Of a stretch of DNA of 64,000 nt, positions 8,938 to 18,329 are shown in pieces. Numbering within the stretch: position 1 is the stretch's first letter; each line of letters opens with the position of its first letter. The notes below the pieces were generated by a model. It was not told where the DNA came from. It ran no database searches and saw nothing but the letters and a program-made list of their open reading frames with translations. Origin of the DNA: JAXMAF01 sp046350555. GTDB lineage: Bacteria; Planctomycetota; Phycisphaerae; Phycisphaerales; SM1A02. The position numbers and the translations under genes were made by a program. The stretch covers positions 1 to 64,000 of the forward strand of contig JAXMAF010000014.1 in the NCBI GenBank assembly GCA_046350555.1, given 5' to 3'.

Positions 8938-10320
8938 ATGTCAGTTCGCTCGGCCTGCCTGGCGTGGTCGCGAAGCCGCTGGTCCCTCGGTGCACTCGGC
9001 GCCGTCGCGATGGTCGGTTTCGCGCAGGCGACTCCGTTCGTCGACGAGGCGTTCCCCGCGCTGACGGCGCGGCTCCAGGCGGAGAAGCCGACCTTCGCGA
9101 AGCGTCAACAGGCGCTGCTCGCGGCGCGCTACGACCTTGCCGATCGTCGGGCCAAGGGCACGACGATGTCGGGCGGCAAGCCGGTGCAGGAAGGCGTGCG
9201 CGTCAAGCTCCCCGACGGCACGACCTGGGAAGCGCTCGCCGCCATGACGCCCGAGGCGATCAGGGAGAAGTCCCTCTGGCCTGCCGGCTTCTACCCGCTG
9301 CCCCACCCCCACCACGAAGCGGGCGGCATGATCTTCCCGAAGTTCCTGATCGACGAGACGAAGAAGCAGACCGATCGCGACCTCACGCGCTTCGACCTCG
9401 ACTTCGACCTGCCCGACCATTTCCTGCCGGAGTTTCCGGCCCCGATCTACCTGACGACGCGGCCGGACCTGGGCGACGTCTCGCGCGGTCAACTGGTGAC
9501 GATCGCCAACTTCGACGACCTCTTCCGCGACATCCTCAATCCCAAGCAGCTCGAAGGTCTCCGCCTGCTCGTCACGCCGTTCCCGCAGCAGCAGTTCAAC
9601 GCCACCGAGGATCGTCGCAGCCTCAAGCCCCATCTCGGCGTCGCCTGCTTCGATTGCCACGCGAACGGCCACACCAACGCGTCGACCCACACGGTCGGCG
9701 ACATCCGGCCCAACGAGCACCGACATCGCATCGACACGCCCACGCTGCGCGGCGTCAACGTCCAGCGCCTCTTCGGTTCGCAGCGGGCGCTCAAGAACGT
9801 CGAGGACTTCACCGAGTTCGAGCAGCGCGCCGCCTACTTCGACGGCATTCCGGCCGACGCGACGCGCAAGGGGGCGAACGTCCTCGAGCGCGGCAGCCAG
9901 GTGCACGCCATGGCCGAGTTCCAGGAGCTGCTCGACTTCCCGCCGGCCCCGAAGCTCAACGTCTTCGGCAAGCTCGATCCGGCCAAGGCGAGCGAGAGCG
10001 AGATGCGCGGCCAGGAGCTCTTCTTCGGGAAGGCCCAGTGTTCGACGTGCCACACGCCGCCGTACTACACCGACAACCTGATGCACAACCTGAAGGTGGA
10101 GCGGTTCTTCAAGGAGGTCATGATCAACGGCCGCCTGGCATCGGCCGACGGCCCCATCAAGACCTTCCCGCTTCGCGGCATCAAGGACTCGCCGCCCTAC
10201 CTGCACGACGACCGCCTGTTGACGCTCGAGGACACGGTGGAGTTCTTCAACCTCGTGCTGGAGCTGAAGCTGAACGCCCAGGAGAAGGCGGACCTGGTGG
10301 CGTTCATGCGGGCGCTGTAG
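8938..10320 (+). CDS. Secreted di-haem cytochrome c (peroxidase-like)
   Basis: A 460-residue exported cytochrome. The N-terminus has a signal peptide ending near FAQA-TPF (about residue 30). Two c-type haem sites are visible: CFDCH (237-241) and CSTCH (368-372). The surrounding sequence, such as TPTLRGVNVQRLFGSQRALK and KTFPLRGIKDSPPYLHDDRL, resembles a proteobacterial protein family often labelled 'cytochrome B6' that is built like a bacterial cytochrome-c peroxidase/MauG. The ATG at 8938 has a strong ribosome binding site GGAAGGA seven bases upstream. Likely role is periplasmic electron transfer or peroxide reduction, by family. It is a single gene, convergent with the MOSC gene. The high similarity to a proteobacterial family hints at transfer, but base composition is normal. 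Confidence 0.85.
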   Translation: MSVRSACLAWSRSRWSLGALGAVAMVGFAQATPFVDEAFPALTARLQAEKPTFAKRQQALLAARYDLADRRAKGTTMSGGKPVQEGVRVKLPDGTTWEALAAMTPEAIREKSLWPAGFYPLPHPHHEAGGMIFPKFLIDETKKQTDRDLTRFDLDFDLPDHFLPEFPAPIYLTTRPDLGDVSRGQLVTIANFDDLFRDILNPKQLEGLRLLVTPFPQQQFNATEDRRSLKPHLGVACFDCHANGHTNASTHTVGDIRPNEHRHRIDTPTLRGVNVQRLFGSQRALKNVEDFTEFEQRAAYFDGIPADATRKGANVLERGSQVHAMAEFQELLDFPPAPKLNVFGKLDPAKASESEMRGQELFFGKAQCSTCHTPPYYTDNLMHNLKVERFFKEVMINGRLASADGPIKTFPLRGIKDSPPYLHDDRLLTLEDTVEFFNLVLELKLNAQEKADLVAFMRAL

Positions 10321-10376
10321 CGGAGGTCGTCCGCCGAGGCGCCGAGGACCGGAAGTCGGCGCGATGTCCAGGTCGA

Positions 10377-11057
10377 TCAGCCGCCGGGTCGCACGGCGGC
10401 GGTCTTGGCGCAGGCCCGCCCGCGCACCAGCAGGACGTCGTCGCCCACGGCGATCTCCGCCGGCTCGATCACGAAGCAGTTGAGCGCCAGCTTCCCCTCG
10501 AAGCGGCGATAGATGTCACGGGTGATCCCCTCGTCACGAGCCAGGGTGTCGGGATCGAACGCCGTCATGATGCAGCGCAGGCGCAGGTCCTGGACACCGA
10601 TGAGCGCCTCGCCGATGCGGAGGCAGGCGCCCGGCCACTCGCGCTCGTCCAACCCCTCGACACCCCCGATCACGATGTTTGGTCGGAGGCGGCGACCGTC
10701 GTGACCGAAGGCGGCGATCGCGCCATCGGTCGCGACCAGGAGCGGCAGGACGTCGTATCGGTCCGCGCCCTCGTGACGCACCAACCTCGCCCCCGATCCG
10801 GCGATCTCCTCGACATCGGCGGTGACCTCCGGAGCGTCCCATGGCCTGCCATCGACCAATGGCTCGCCATCCGGGCCAAGCACGGCCTTGTGACCGAGAA
10901 ACCGGGGATGGGACCGCGACGTGATCACGCGTCCATCCGCGCGCTCCACGCGCACGACCCGATCCCCCTCGAGGCCCAGAGGCCCGACGCGGACGCGCCG
11001 CAAGGGCTCGCCGGCCATCGTCTTGACTGGATACCTCCAGAGCTCGTCAACACGCAT
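10377..11057 (-). CDS. MOSC-domain protein
   Basis: A 226-residue protein with an N-terminal MOSC_N beta-barrel (ELWRYPVKTMAGEPL, then VGPLGLEGDR) and a C-terminal MOSC domain containing the family's conserved cysteine, here Cys162 in LRLRCIMTAFDPDT. MOSC proteins relate to the molybdenum cofactor sulfurase C-terminus and to YiiM/YcbX, which act on molybdenum-cofactor-linked reduction of N-hydroxylated compounds. The start at 11057 has a clear AAAGGAG ribosome binding site seven bases upstream; the frame is open further upstream but without coding character. It stands alone, convergent with the cytochrome gene. The precise substrate is unknown. Confidence 0.87.
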   Translation of the reverse strand: MRVDELWRYPVKTMAGEPLRRVRVGPLGLEGDRVVRVERADGRVITSRSHPRFLGHKAVLGPDGEPLVDGRPWDAPEVTADVEEIAGSGARLVRHEGADRYDVLPLLVATDGAIAAFGHDGRRLRPNIVIGGVEGLDEREWPGACLRIGEALIGVQDLRLRCIMTAFDPDTLARDEGITRDIYRRFEGKLALNCFVIEPAEIAVGDDVLLVRGRACAKTAAVRPGG

Positions 11058-11424
11058 GGCCAGCTCCTTTGCGCGGGGGCGCATTTGGGGTGGGGCGCGA
11101 GCGTCAACTGGCACGCGTGTCACATCTGCGCAACGCGACGCTAGGCGCGGTGGACGCCTGTCCTTCGGCGGCCATCTCCCGGTGACCCGACCGGCGAACG
11201 TCCGCCGGGTCGTCACCCAATGAGAGCCGCCGATGCCGAACCCGAACGCAGACCGTCTTGTCTGGCCCCCGATTGATCCGTTGGCTTGCGCCAGGTTTGT
11301 GGCGCAGCCGCGCCGGATTCCGCGCAGGCCACGGGCCTGCACCACAGGCGTCGGCGACGCACGAGCATCGGCTGGAGTCCGTGTCGTTCGTCGTCCTCGC
11401 ACGTTCGACATCGGAACGCTCGCC
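11058..11424. other. Intergenic region with R1-like fragment
   Basis: About 370 bp between the divergent MOSC and secreted-protein genes. It contains a short stretch (about 11088-11117, GGGGTGGGGCGCGAG followed by TCAAC) that resembles one end of repeat R1, and an imperfect inverted repeat around 11180-11220. No coding frame here is convincing. It presumably holds promoters for both flanking genes. Confidence 0.4.
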
Positions 11425-12609
11425 ATGCGGAGCTGGTCGGGGATGCTGGGCGCGCTGGTCGTCCTTGGCGTGCTGGGATCGATCGCCCCCGGCGCCCTTG
11501 GTGGCGTCATGCTCGTCGCCTTGCCGCAGCGAGAGCGCGTCGAGATCGCGCTCGACCATGAGGGCGCGACGCTCGTCGAGGAGGAGCGAACGGTGCCGCT
11601 GGCCGCGGGGGTCAACGACGTCGTCTTCGCCTGGGCCAACGCGAGCGTCGATCGCAGCACGGTGCAGTTCCGCTGCATCAGCGACCCGGAGCACGTGAAC
11701 GTGCTCTCGTCCTCGTTTCCACCGAACGAGAAGTCGCTGACGTGGCAGGTCTCGGCGCCGGCCGCGGGGCCGGCGAAGGTGCGCATCAGCTACGTCATCG
11801 GCGGCGTCGGCACGTCGAACATCTACCGCGCCGAGACGTCGCCCGACGAGAAGACGCTGACCCTCTGGCAGTACGTTGAGCTTCACAACCAGACGCCCGA
11901 ATCCTTCGGCGAATCGGGCATGTGGACCGGCTTCGGCGAGAAGCTCGAGCGGCCGATCGGCGCCAACGAGACGCGCAAGATCCTCGCGGCGCGCTTCGAC
12001 AAGGTGCTCGTGAACAAGACCTACACGGCCGATCTCGCAGGCTTCGGCATGCTCGATCCGGCGAAGAGCCAGCTCAAGATCCCGATGCACTACGTGCTCC
12101 GCAACGACGCCGCCCACGGGCTCGGCAGGTTCCCGCTGAAGCCGGGGAAGGCCCGCATCTTCCAGGATGACGGCCATGGCACGGTCGCGTTCCTCGGCGA
12201 GGACTGGGCGCCCTTCGCGGCGCGGGACGACGAGTGGCGTCTCTTCGTCGGCGTGGCCAAGGACGTCGTCGTCACGCGCACCGTGGAACGGCGCGAGAAG
12301 CGCGCCACGGCCGGGCCGTTGAGCGACTACGACATCGTCGTCAAGTACGAGATCGAGAACTTCAAGGACGCGCCGGTGGTGCTCGACATCGCCGAGTCGA
12401 TTCCACGCCTGCGCGCCGAGATCCTCGGCGACAAGCCGCGCCCGGTGGAGTGGGCGCTCGGCAAGGACGGCACGCTCCAGAAGCCGGACGAGCGGAAGTC
12501 GACCTCCGACCGCGTGCTCTTCCACGTCGAGGTCCCGAAGCGCGGCGACGACCAGAAGGCCGTGAAGAAGGTGGAGACGCTGAACGTGGTGGTGCGGAAC
12601 GAGTGGTAG
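11425..12609 (+). CDS. Secreted DUF4139-like protein, first of tandem pair
   Basis: A 394-residue exported protein. The start at 11425 is chosen because it puts a basic residue and a hydrophobic stretch (MLGALVVLGVLGSIAPGALGG) at the N-terminus; an ATG at 11443 is also possible. The mature part begins with LDHEGATLVEEERTVPL and FAWANASVDRSTVQFRC, which line up with the same region of the next gene (LTLVRETRHVTV, FSWANTLIDPTSVQLR). The rest is beta-rich with AARFDKVLVNKTY and VVKYEIENFKDAPVVLDI, typical of the DUF4139/mucoidy-inhibitor-like repeated beta domains. Function is unknown; such proteins are predicted to be surface or periplasmic. It lies 70 bp upstream of its paralogue and is probably co-transcribed. 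Confidence 0.72.
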   Translation: MRSWSGMLGALVVLGVLGSIAPGALGGVMLVALPQRERVEIALDHEGATLVEEERTVPLAAGVNDVVFAWANASVDRSTVQFRCISDPEHVNVLSSSFPPNEKSLTWQVSAPAAGPAKVRISYVIGGVGTSNIYRAETSPDEKTLTLWQYVELHNQTPESFGESGMWTGFGEKLERPIGANETRKILAARFDKVLVNKTYTADLAGFGMLDPAKSQLKIPMHYVLRNDAAHGLGRFPLKPGKARIFQDDGHGTVAFLGEDWAPFAARDDEWRLFVGVAKDVVVTRTVERREKRATAGPLSDYDIVVKYEIENFKDAPVVLDIAESIPRLRAEILGDKPRPVEWALGKDGTLQKPDERKSTSDRVLFHVEVPKRGDDQKAVKKVETLNVVVRNEW

Positions 12610-12679
12610 CGCGAGGGCGGGCGCGTGCGCCGTGACGGTGCGCCGTCCGCGGTCGCCTGACAGCGATGGATGGATCAAC

Positions 12680-14185
12680 ATGAACCAGCAGACGAAGACC
12701 GCCGTTCCTTGCAAGACCGCCCGAAGCCCGCGCGCCGCCTTCATGGCGACCGCCGCCGTGGCGCTGCTCGGCGCCGTGACCGGCCTCGACCGCCCCGCGC
12801 TCGCGCAGAACATCGACGTCAGCACGCTGCCGCCGCGCGAGGGGGTTCAGCTCACGATCTACAACAGCGAGGACCTGACGCTGGTGCGCGAGACGCGTCA
12901 CGTCACCGTGCGGCAGGGGATGAACTCGCTCCAGTTCTCGTGGGCCAACACGCTGATCGATCCGACCTCCGTGCAGCTTCGCCTGCTCGACAAGCTCGAC
13001 AAGGAGAAGCCGCTCGAGCTCGTCGACACGGTGTACCCGCACGATCGACCGCAGCAGCTCCTCTGGAACCTGCGGTCGGGCTTCGCGGGCGACGCCGCGG
13101 TCGAGATCTCCTACTTCACCAGCGGCCTCTCGTGGTCGGCGGACTACGTGGGCGTCGTCGACCCCGACGAGACCGGGATGCGCTTCGACGGCCACGTCAC
13201 GATCGTCAACAACAGCGGCGAGGACTATGGCGGCGCCCAGGTTCGGATGGTCGTCGGCACGATCAACCTGGTCGAGAAGATCGCCGATCTTGCGAAGCGC
13301 GGGCTGGCGGATCAGTCGGCGGTCGACGAGCTCCGGGCGGGGGTCAAGTACCGGGCCCTGAAGTCGGAAGTCCGCGAAGCGGCCCGCGCCCCGATGTTGG
13401 ACGCGATGAGCGGTGGCGCTGGCGGCACGCTGGGTGCCCCGAAGGAGATCGTCAAGGAAGGACTCTCGGAGTACTTCATCTTCACCGTCCCCGGCACCGA
13501 GACCATCCGCAACGGCTGGTCGAAGCGGCTGCGGCTCTTCGCCAGCGAGCGCGGAACGAGCGTGCCGCTGCGCATCGAGTACCGCTATCGCCCGCAGGAA
13601 TACGGCGATGCGCTGGTCCGGCTCTTCCTGCTGCGCAACGACGAGAAGAGCCACCTCGGTGCGTCGCCCCTTCCCGATGGCGCGGTCCGACTCTACCGCG
13701 ACAACGGACACGACGGCCTCGGCGTCGTCGCGTCGCTCGCGACCAAGTACGTTCCGGTTGGCCAGGAATTCGAGTTCAACCTCGGCGTCGATCCCGAGGT
13801 CATCCTGGAACGGCTTCGCCTGCGCTCCTTCCGCGACGACTTCTGGTTCAAGGGACGCGACCCCGACAGGTTCTTCAGCCCCACCAAGGGCGATCGCATC
13901 GAACCGGTGTACGAGGTCGCCGGCTGGAACGACCACGAGGAGCGCGTCGAGCGCGTCCGCAACTACCGCTCGAAGCCGATCGCCGTCGAGTTCCGCTTCC
14001 CCATCGACGGCGACGCCCAGTTCGTCTCGAGGCTCGATCCCACGCTGCACGACTTCCAGTCGCCGCAGTTCAAGGCGACGATCGCCCCGGCCACCACGAC
14101 GGACCTTCCGTGGGCGCTGATCCAGAAGCGCGGGATCAACGAGAAGCAGAGGAGCGTGACGCTGGTCGCGGGCGGGTCGAGCTGA
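12680..14185 (+). CDS. Secreted DUF4139-like protein, second of tandem pair
   Basis: A 501-residue exported protein with a twin-part signal (basic start MNQQTKTAVPCKTARSPRA, hydrophobic FMATAAVALLGAVTG, cleavage near ALAQ). The body contains IYNSEDLTLVRETRHVTV, FSWANTLIDPTSVQ, the domain SYFTSGLSWSADYVGVVDP and NNSGEDYGGAQVRMVVGTIN, all diagnostic of the DUF4139 type, in which an N-terminal repeat precedes a beta-sandwich. It is longer than its upstream paralogue because it retains this full central domain (about residues 150-260). It is followed by the palindrome and TetR gene. Its role is unknown; I infer a structural or envelope function from its export and all-beta content. Confidence 0.8.
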   Translation: MNQQTKTAVPCKTARSPRAAFMATAAVALLGAVTGLDRPALAQNIDVSTLPPREGVQLTIYNSEDLTLVRETRHVTVRQGMNSLQFSWANTLIDPTSVQLRLLDKLDKEKPLELVDTVYPHDRPQQLLWNLRSGFAGDAAVEISYFTSGLSWSADYVGVVDPDETGMRFDGHVTIVNNSGEDYGGAQVRMVVGTINLVEKIADLAKRGLADQSAVDELRAGVKYRALKSEVREAARAPMLDAMSGGAGGTLGAPKEIVKEGLSEYFIFTVPGTETIRNGWSKRLRLFASERGTSVPLRIEYRYRPQEYGDALVRLFLLRNDEKSHLGASPLPDGAVRLYRDNGHDGLGVVASLATKYVPVGQEFEFNLGVDPEVILERLRLRSFRDDFWFKGRDPDRFFSPTKGDRIEPVYEVAGWNDHEERVERVRNYRSKPIAVEFRFPIDGDAQFVSRLDPTLHDFQSPQFKATIAPATTTDLPWALIQKRGINEKQRSVTLVAGGSS

Positions 14186-14281
14186 CCGGGCCCGAGGGGG
14201 CCGGCACGACAGCGCCCGGTCCCGCACCGTCTCGACGGGGCGCCGGCGCCCGGTCGACACGACCGTTCCGGGTGCCTATCA

Positions 14282-14304
14282 ATACGATACGCAACGTATC
14301 GTAT
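14282..14304. promoter_or_regulatory. Perfect palindrome, probable TetR operator
   Basis: ATACGATACG-CAA-CGTATCGTAT: two perfect 10-base arms around a three-base spacer, ending one base before the TetR start codon. Size and symmetry fit a TetR-family dimer site, so the regulator probably represses itself and the downstream efflux genes. No ribosome binding site fits between the palindrome and the ATG. Confidence 0.75.
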
Positions 14305-14305
14305 C

Positions 14306-14992
14306 ATGAGATTGCCCGCCGCAACGTGCCAGGACGAGACGACGCACCGCCCCCCGGGGCGGCCGCGGTGCCCGAAGGCCCGGGAGGCGATCCTCGACGC
14401 GGCGCATGCGGCGCTTCGCGACCACGGCTTCGCCGGCATGACCATCGAGGGCGTGGCCGAGCGTGCCGGCGTGGGCAAGGCCACGGTGTACCGATGGTGG
14501 CCCGACAAGGGGGCGCTCGCGGTCGACGCGTTCTTCGCCGGGTTGCACCCGCGGATCACCTACCGCGACACGGGCTCGGCGCGGCGCGACCTCTCGCGGC
14601 AGGTCCGGTCGGTGGTGCGGGAGATGAACGGCCCGATGGGGCGCCTGGTGGCGTCGATCATCGCCGCCATGCAGACGGATCCCGCGCTCGCCGAGACGTT
14701 CCGGGCGCGCTGGCTTCCGCGGCGCCGCTCCGGCGGCGCCGAGGGAATCCGCCGAGCCATCGAGCGCGGCGAGCTGCGCCAAGACGTCGATGCCACCTTC
14801 ATCTTCGACGCGCTCTACGGCCCGATCTACTTCCGCCTGCTCATGGGCCATGCGCCGATCACGCCCGCGCTCGCGCGGCGCCTGGTCGACATGGTCTTCG
14901 CCGCCATCGAGGTGGACCGCGACACCCGGGCACCGCGCCCGCGCTCGCCCGCGCGCAGCCAAGCGAAGTCCATCCGCGCCCCCGACCCCTGA
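14306..14992 (+). CDS. TetR family transcriptional regulator
   Basis: A 228-residue regulator. The N-terminal DNA-binding domain is clear (EAILDAAHAALRDHGFAG, then MTIEGVAERAGVGKATVYRWW around residues 45-65, the helix-turn-helix). The C-terminal ligand-binding part ends with LFRLLMGHAPIT-like sequence (YFRLLMGHAPITPALARRLV), the TetR_C branch found beside RND pumps. The N-terminus has an extra Arg/Pro-rich segment before the HTH. A perfect palindrome directly abuts the ATG and no ribosome binding site is visible, so translation could be leaderless or start a little differently. It precedes the RND permease and adaptor genes in the same direction, so it most likely senses a pump substrate. 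Tail residues after about 205 are Arg/Pro-rich and unconserved. Confidence 0.9.
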   Translation: MRLPAATCQDETTHRPPGRPRCPKAREAILDAAHAALRDHGFAGMTIEGVAERAGVGKATVYRWWPDKGALAVDAFFAGLHPRITYRDTGSARRDLSRQVRSVVREMNGPMGRLVASIIAAMQTDPALAETFRARWLPRRRSGGAEGIRRAIERGELRQDVDATFIFDALYGPIYFRLLMGHAPITPALARRLVDMVFAAIEVDRDTRAPRPRSPARSQAKSIRAPDP

Positions 14993-14993
14993 C

Positions 14994-15026
14994 TCCGGAT
15001 TCCCGATTCCGGATTCCCGATTCCCC
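14994..15026. repeat. Short GATTCC tandem repeat
   Basis: A run of CCGGATTCCCGATTCC-type units in the gap between the TetR and RND genes. A related GGGGATTGGGGATTC run occurs near 38937-38952, also between genes. Such low-complexity spacers are common in high-GC genomes and I assign no function. Confidence 0.7.
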
Positions 15027-15106
15027 GCTCCCCGCCCGCTTCGCCGCGTGCGGTCGATCGACACCCCTCGCCGACCCCGCAGCACCCCGTCACCCCTTTT
15101 CACCCC

Positions 15107-18100
15107 ATGTGGATCGTCCGACTCGCGCTTCGCCGGCCATACACGTTCGTCGTGATGGCGATCCTCGTGCTGATCCTCGGGGCGATCTCCGCGCGGCGCA
15201 TGCCCAAGGACATCTTCCCCTCGATCGACATCCCGGTCGTGAACCTCGTCTGGCGCTACGAGGGACTCTCGACGCCGGAGATGGAGGCGCAGCTCGCGAC
15301 CTTCAGCGAGTATGCCATCTCCAACGCCGTCGCCAACCTCAAGAACATCGAGACGCAGGTGCTGCCGGGCCTCGCGATCGTCAAGATCTACTTCCAGCCG
15401 GGAACGAACATCGACGGCGCCGTCGCCCCGGTGACCGCCATCTCGCAGACGATCATCCGGCGCATGCCTCCGGGCACGCAGCCGCCGCTCATCATCCGCT
15501 ACAACGCCTCGAGCGTCCCGGTGCTCCAGTTCGTCCTCAGCAGCGACACGCGCACCGAGGCGGAGCTCTTCGACTACGGCGTCTACGCGGTGCGGCAGAA
15601 GGTCGTGACGGTGCAGGGCGCGGTGCTTCCCCTTCCCTACGGAGGCAAGCCGCGGCAGATCATGGTCGACCTGCGCCCCGACTCGATGGCCGGCTACGGC
15701 ATCTCGCCGAGCGACGTGAACGCCGCGGTCAGCGTGCAGAACCTCACGCTGCCGTCGGGCTCGCTCAAGATCGGACCGACCGACTACGCCGTCACGCTCA
15801 ACAGCACGCCGGACCTCATCGGGGCCATCGCCGACATCCCCATCAAGCGCGTCGGCGACCGGACCATCTTCCTGCGCGACGTGGCCAGCGTGCGCGACGG
15901 CTTCGCGGTGCAGACGAACGTGGTCCGGCGCGACGGCCAGCGCGCCGTGCTGCTCACGATCCTCAAGAGCGGCGACGCGTCGACCCTCGACGTGGTCGAT
16001 CGCGTCAAGGCGCTCCTGCCGGCGCTGCGGGCGTCGGCCCCGGAAGGCATCAAGATCGAGGCGCTCTTCGACCAGTCGCTCTTCGTGCGCTCGGCGATCT
16101 CCAACGTGATGTACGAGGGCCTGATCGCGGCGCTGCTCACGGCGACGATGATCCTCGTCTTCCTCGGAAGCTGGCGCAGCACGATCGTGGTGGCGACGTC
16201 GATCCCCCTCTCGATCCTCGTCTCGGTGCTCGCCCTGGACGCCCTGGGCTACACGCTCAACGTGATGACCCTCGGCGGTCTCGCCCTCGCGGTCGGCATC
16301 CTGGTCGACGACGCGACGGTCGAGATCGAGAACATCCACCGCAACCGCGCGATGGGCAAGCCGCTGCGCCGGGCGATCCTCGACGGCGCCCAGCAGATCG
16401 CGGTGCCCGCGTTCGTCGCGACGCTGGCGATCTGCATCGTCTTCGTCTCGGTGATGTTCCTCGAGGGGCCGCCGCGGTACCTCTTCATCCCCTTCGCCCT
16501 CGCGGTCGTCTTCGCGGTCTTCGCGTCGTACATCCTCTCGCGGACCGTCGTGCCGGTGATGGCCGAGTACCTGCTGCGGGGCGAGGCGCATCACGAGACC
16601 CCCGGGAGTCCGGCGCCGCGGGCGCGCGGGTTCTTCGCGTCCCTCCACGACGCGTTCGAGCGGGCGTTCGAGTCGATGCGCAGCGCGTACGTCGGGGCGC
16701 TGGCATGGTCGCTGCGGCATCGGGCCACGTTGATCGTCGCGACGCTGGCCATGTTCGGCATCGGCGGCGCGCTCGTCCCCTTCGTCGGGCGCGACTTCTT
16801 CCCCGATGTCGACACCGGCCAGATCCGGCTGCACGTCAGCGGACCTCCCGGACTTCGACTCGAGGAGACGGAGGTGCTCTTCGGGAAGGTGGAGCAGGCG
16901 ATCCGCGACGCGATCCCGCCGGACGAGATCGACCAGATCATCGACAACTTCGGCCGCGTCGACCCGATCAACATCGCCTATCGCGACAGCCCGATCATCG
17001 GCTCGTTCGACGGCGAGATTCTCGTCTCGCTCAGGCCCGGCGGGCACGGACCGACGCAGGCCTCGATCGCGGCGCTGCGCGAGCGGCTTCCCGCGCAGTT
17101 TCCCGGCGTCACCTTCTATTTCCAGCCGGCGGACATGGTCACGCAGATCCTCAACTTCGGCCGCCCCGCGCCGATCAACCTCCAGGTCTCGGCACCCAAC
17201 CGGGCGCTCGCCGAGCGGACGGCGCGCACCCTGCGCGACCGCATCGCCGCCATCGATGGCGTCGTCGACGCCCATGTCCACCAGGTCACCTCGGCGCCGC
17301 GCCTGCACATCGACGTCGATCGCGCCCGCGCGATCGAGCGCGGCCTGACGCAGCGCGACGTCGCCAACAACGTGCTCGTGTCGCTGAGCTCGAGCGCGCA
17401 GGTGCAGCCGACCTACTGGATCGATCCGGCGAGCGGCCGCAACTACCTCATCGCCACGCAGACGCCGCAACGGGCCATCTCCTCGATGGGCGAGCTGACG
17501 GGCACGCCGCTCACCCCGTCGACCAACAACCAGACGCTCCTCGGCGACGTGGCGACGGTCACGCGCACCACGGTGCCGGCGAACATCTCCCACTCGAACG
17601 TGCAGCCGGTCTTCGACGTCTACGCCTCGGCGCAGGGCATCGATCTCGGATCGGTGGCGGCGCCGATCCGGGCCGTCGTCGATGAAGCCCGGAGCGGGCT
17701 GCCGGCGGGCGCAACGATCGCCATCGCCGGACAGATCGAGAGCATGGATTCCGCGTTCACGCGGCTCGGCATCGGCATCCTGTTCGCGGCGCTGCTCGTC
17801 TACTTCCTGATGGTCGTCAACTTCCAGTCGTGGCTCGATCCGCTCATCATCGTCACCGCCCTGCCCGGCGCGCTGTGCGGGATCGTGATGGGACTGTGGA
17901 TCACGCAGACGACCTTCAGCGTGCCGTCGCTCATGGGCGCGATCATGTGCATCGGCGTGGCGACGAGCAACTCGATCCTGATGATCACCTTCGCCAACCA
18001 GCGGCGCCTCGAGGGCGACGACGCCATCACCGCGGCGCTCGCGGCCGGACGGACGCGACTGCGGCCGGTGCTCATGACCGCCCTCGCCATGATCATCGGC

Positions 18101-18307
18101 ATGCTGCCGATGTCGCTCGCCCTCGGCGAAGGCGGCGAGCAGAACGCGCCGCTCGGCCGCGCCGTGATCGGCGGCCTCGTGGTCGCGACGATCGCGACGC
18201 TCTTCGTCGTGCCCGTGGCCTACAGCGTGCTGCGCCGCACGCCACCGAGGTTCCTTGGACCCGAGATCGATGCCGACGGCGCCGCGGCGCACGAGGCGAT
18301 GGGATGA
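15107..18307 (+). CDS. RND efflux pump, inner-membrane permease
   Basis: A 1066-residue resistance-nodulation-division transporter with two tandem halves, each a membrane helix, a large periplasmic loop and six further helices. The proton-relay acidic pair in helix 4 is present (GILVDDATVEIENIHRN). In helix 10 the AcrB lysine position is replaced by the sequence GVATSNSILMITFANQ, which is normal for one branch of RND proteins. The start MWIVRLALRRPYTFVVMAIL is the usual RND N-terminus. Family members expel drugs, solvents or lipids by the alternating trimer mechanism. It follows the TetR gene and precedes its adaptor by 22 bp; no outer-membrane factor gene follows, so a TolC-like partner must be encoded elsewhere. 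Confidence 0.95.
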   Translation: MWIVRLALRRPYTFVVMAILVLILGAISARRMPKDIFPSIDIPVVNLVWRYEGLSTPEMEAQLATFSEYAISNAVANLKNIETQVLPGLAIVKIYFQPGTNIDGAVAPVTAISQTIIRRMPPGTQPPLIIRYNASSVPVLQFVLSSDTRTEAELFDYGVYAVRQKVVTVQGAVLPLPYGGKPRQIMVDLRPDSMAGYGISPSDVNAAVSVQNLTLPSGSLKIGPTDYAVTLNSTPDLIGAIADIPIKRVGDRTIFLRDVASVRDGFAVQTNVVRRDGQRAVLLTILKSGDASTLDVVDRVKALLPALRASAPEGIKIEALFDQSLFVRSAISNVMYEGLIAALLTATMILVFLGSWRSTIVVATSIPLSILVSVLALDALGYTLNVMTLGGLALAVGILVDDATVEIENIHRNRAMGKPLRRAILDGAQQIAVPAFVATLAICIVFVSVMFLEGPPRYLFIPFALAVVFAVFASYILSRTVVPVMAEYLLRGEAHHETPGSPAPRARGFFASLHDAFERAFESMRSAYVGALAWSLRHRATLIVATLAMFGIGGALVPFVGRDFFPDVDTGQIRLHVSGPPGLRLEETEVLFGKVEQAIRDAIPPDEIDQIIDNFGRVDPINIAYRDSPIIGSFDGEILVSLRPGGHGPTQASIAALRERLPAQFPGVTFYFQPADMVTQILNFGRPAPINLQVSAPNRALAERTARTLRDRIAAIDGVVDAHVHQVTSAPRLHIDVDRARAIERGLTQRDVANNVLVSLSSSAQVQPTYWIDPASGRNYLIATQTPQRAISSMGELTGTPLTPSTNNQTLLGDVATVTRTTVPANISHSNVQPVFDVYASAQGIDLGSVAAPIRAVVDEARSGLPAGATIAIAGQIESMDSAFTRLGIGILFAALLVYFLMVVNFQSWLDPLIIVTALPGALCGIVMGLWITQTTFSVPSLMGAIMCIGVATSNSILMITFANQRRLEGDDAITAALAAGRTRLRPVLMTALAMIIGMLPMSLALGEGGEQNAPLGRAVIGGLVVATIATLFVVPVAYSVLRRTPPRFLGPEIDADGAAAHEAMG

Positions 18308-18329
18308 CTCCCCCTGAAAGGCCCCGACG

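Noticed and set aside
14994..15026. GATTCC repeats as a CRISPR or regulatory array
   Set aside because: Units are too short, with no spacers; a simple low-complexity spacer.
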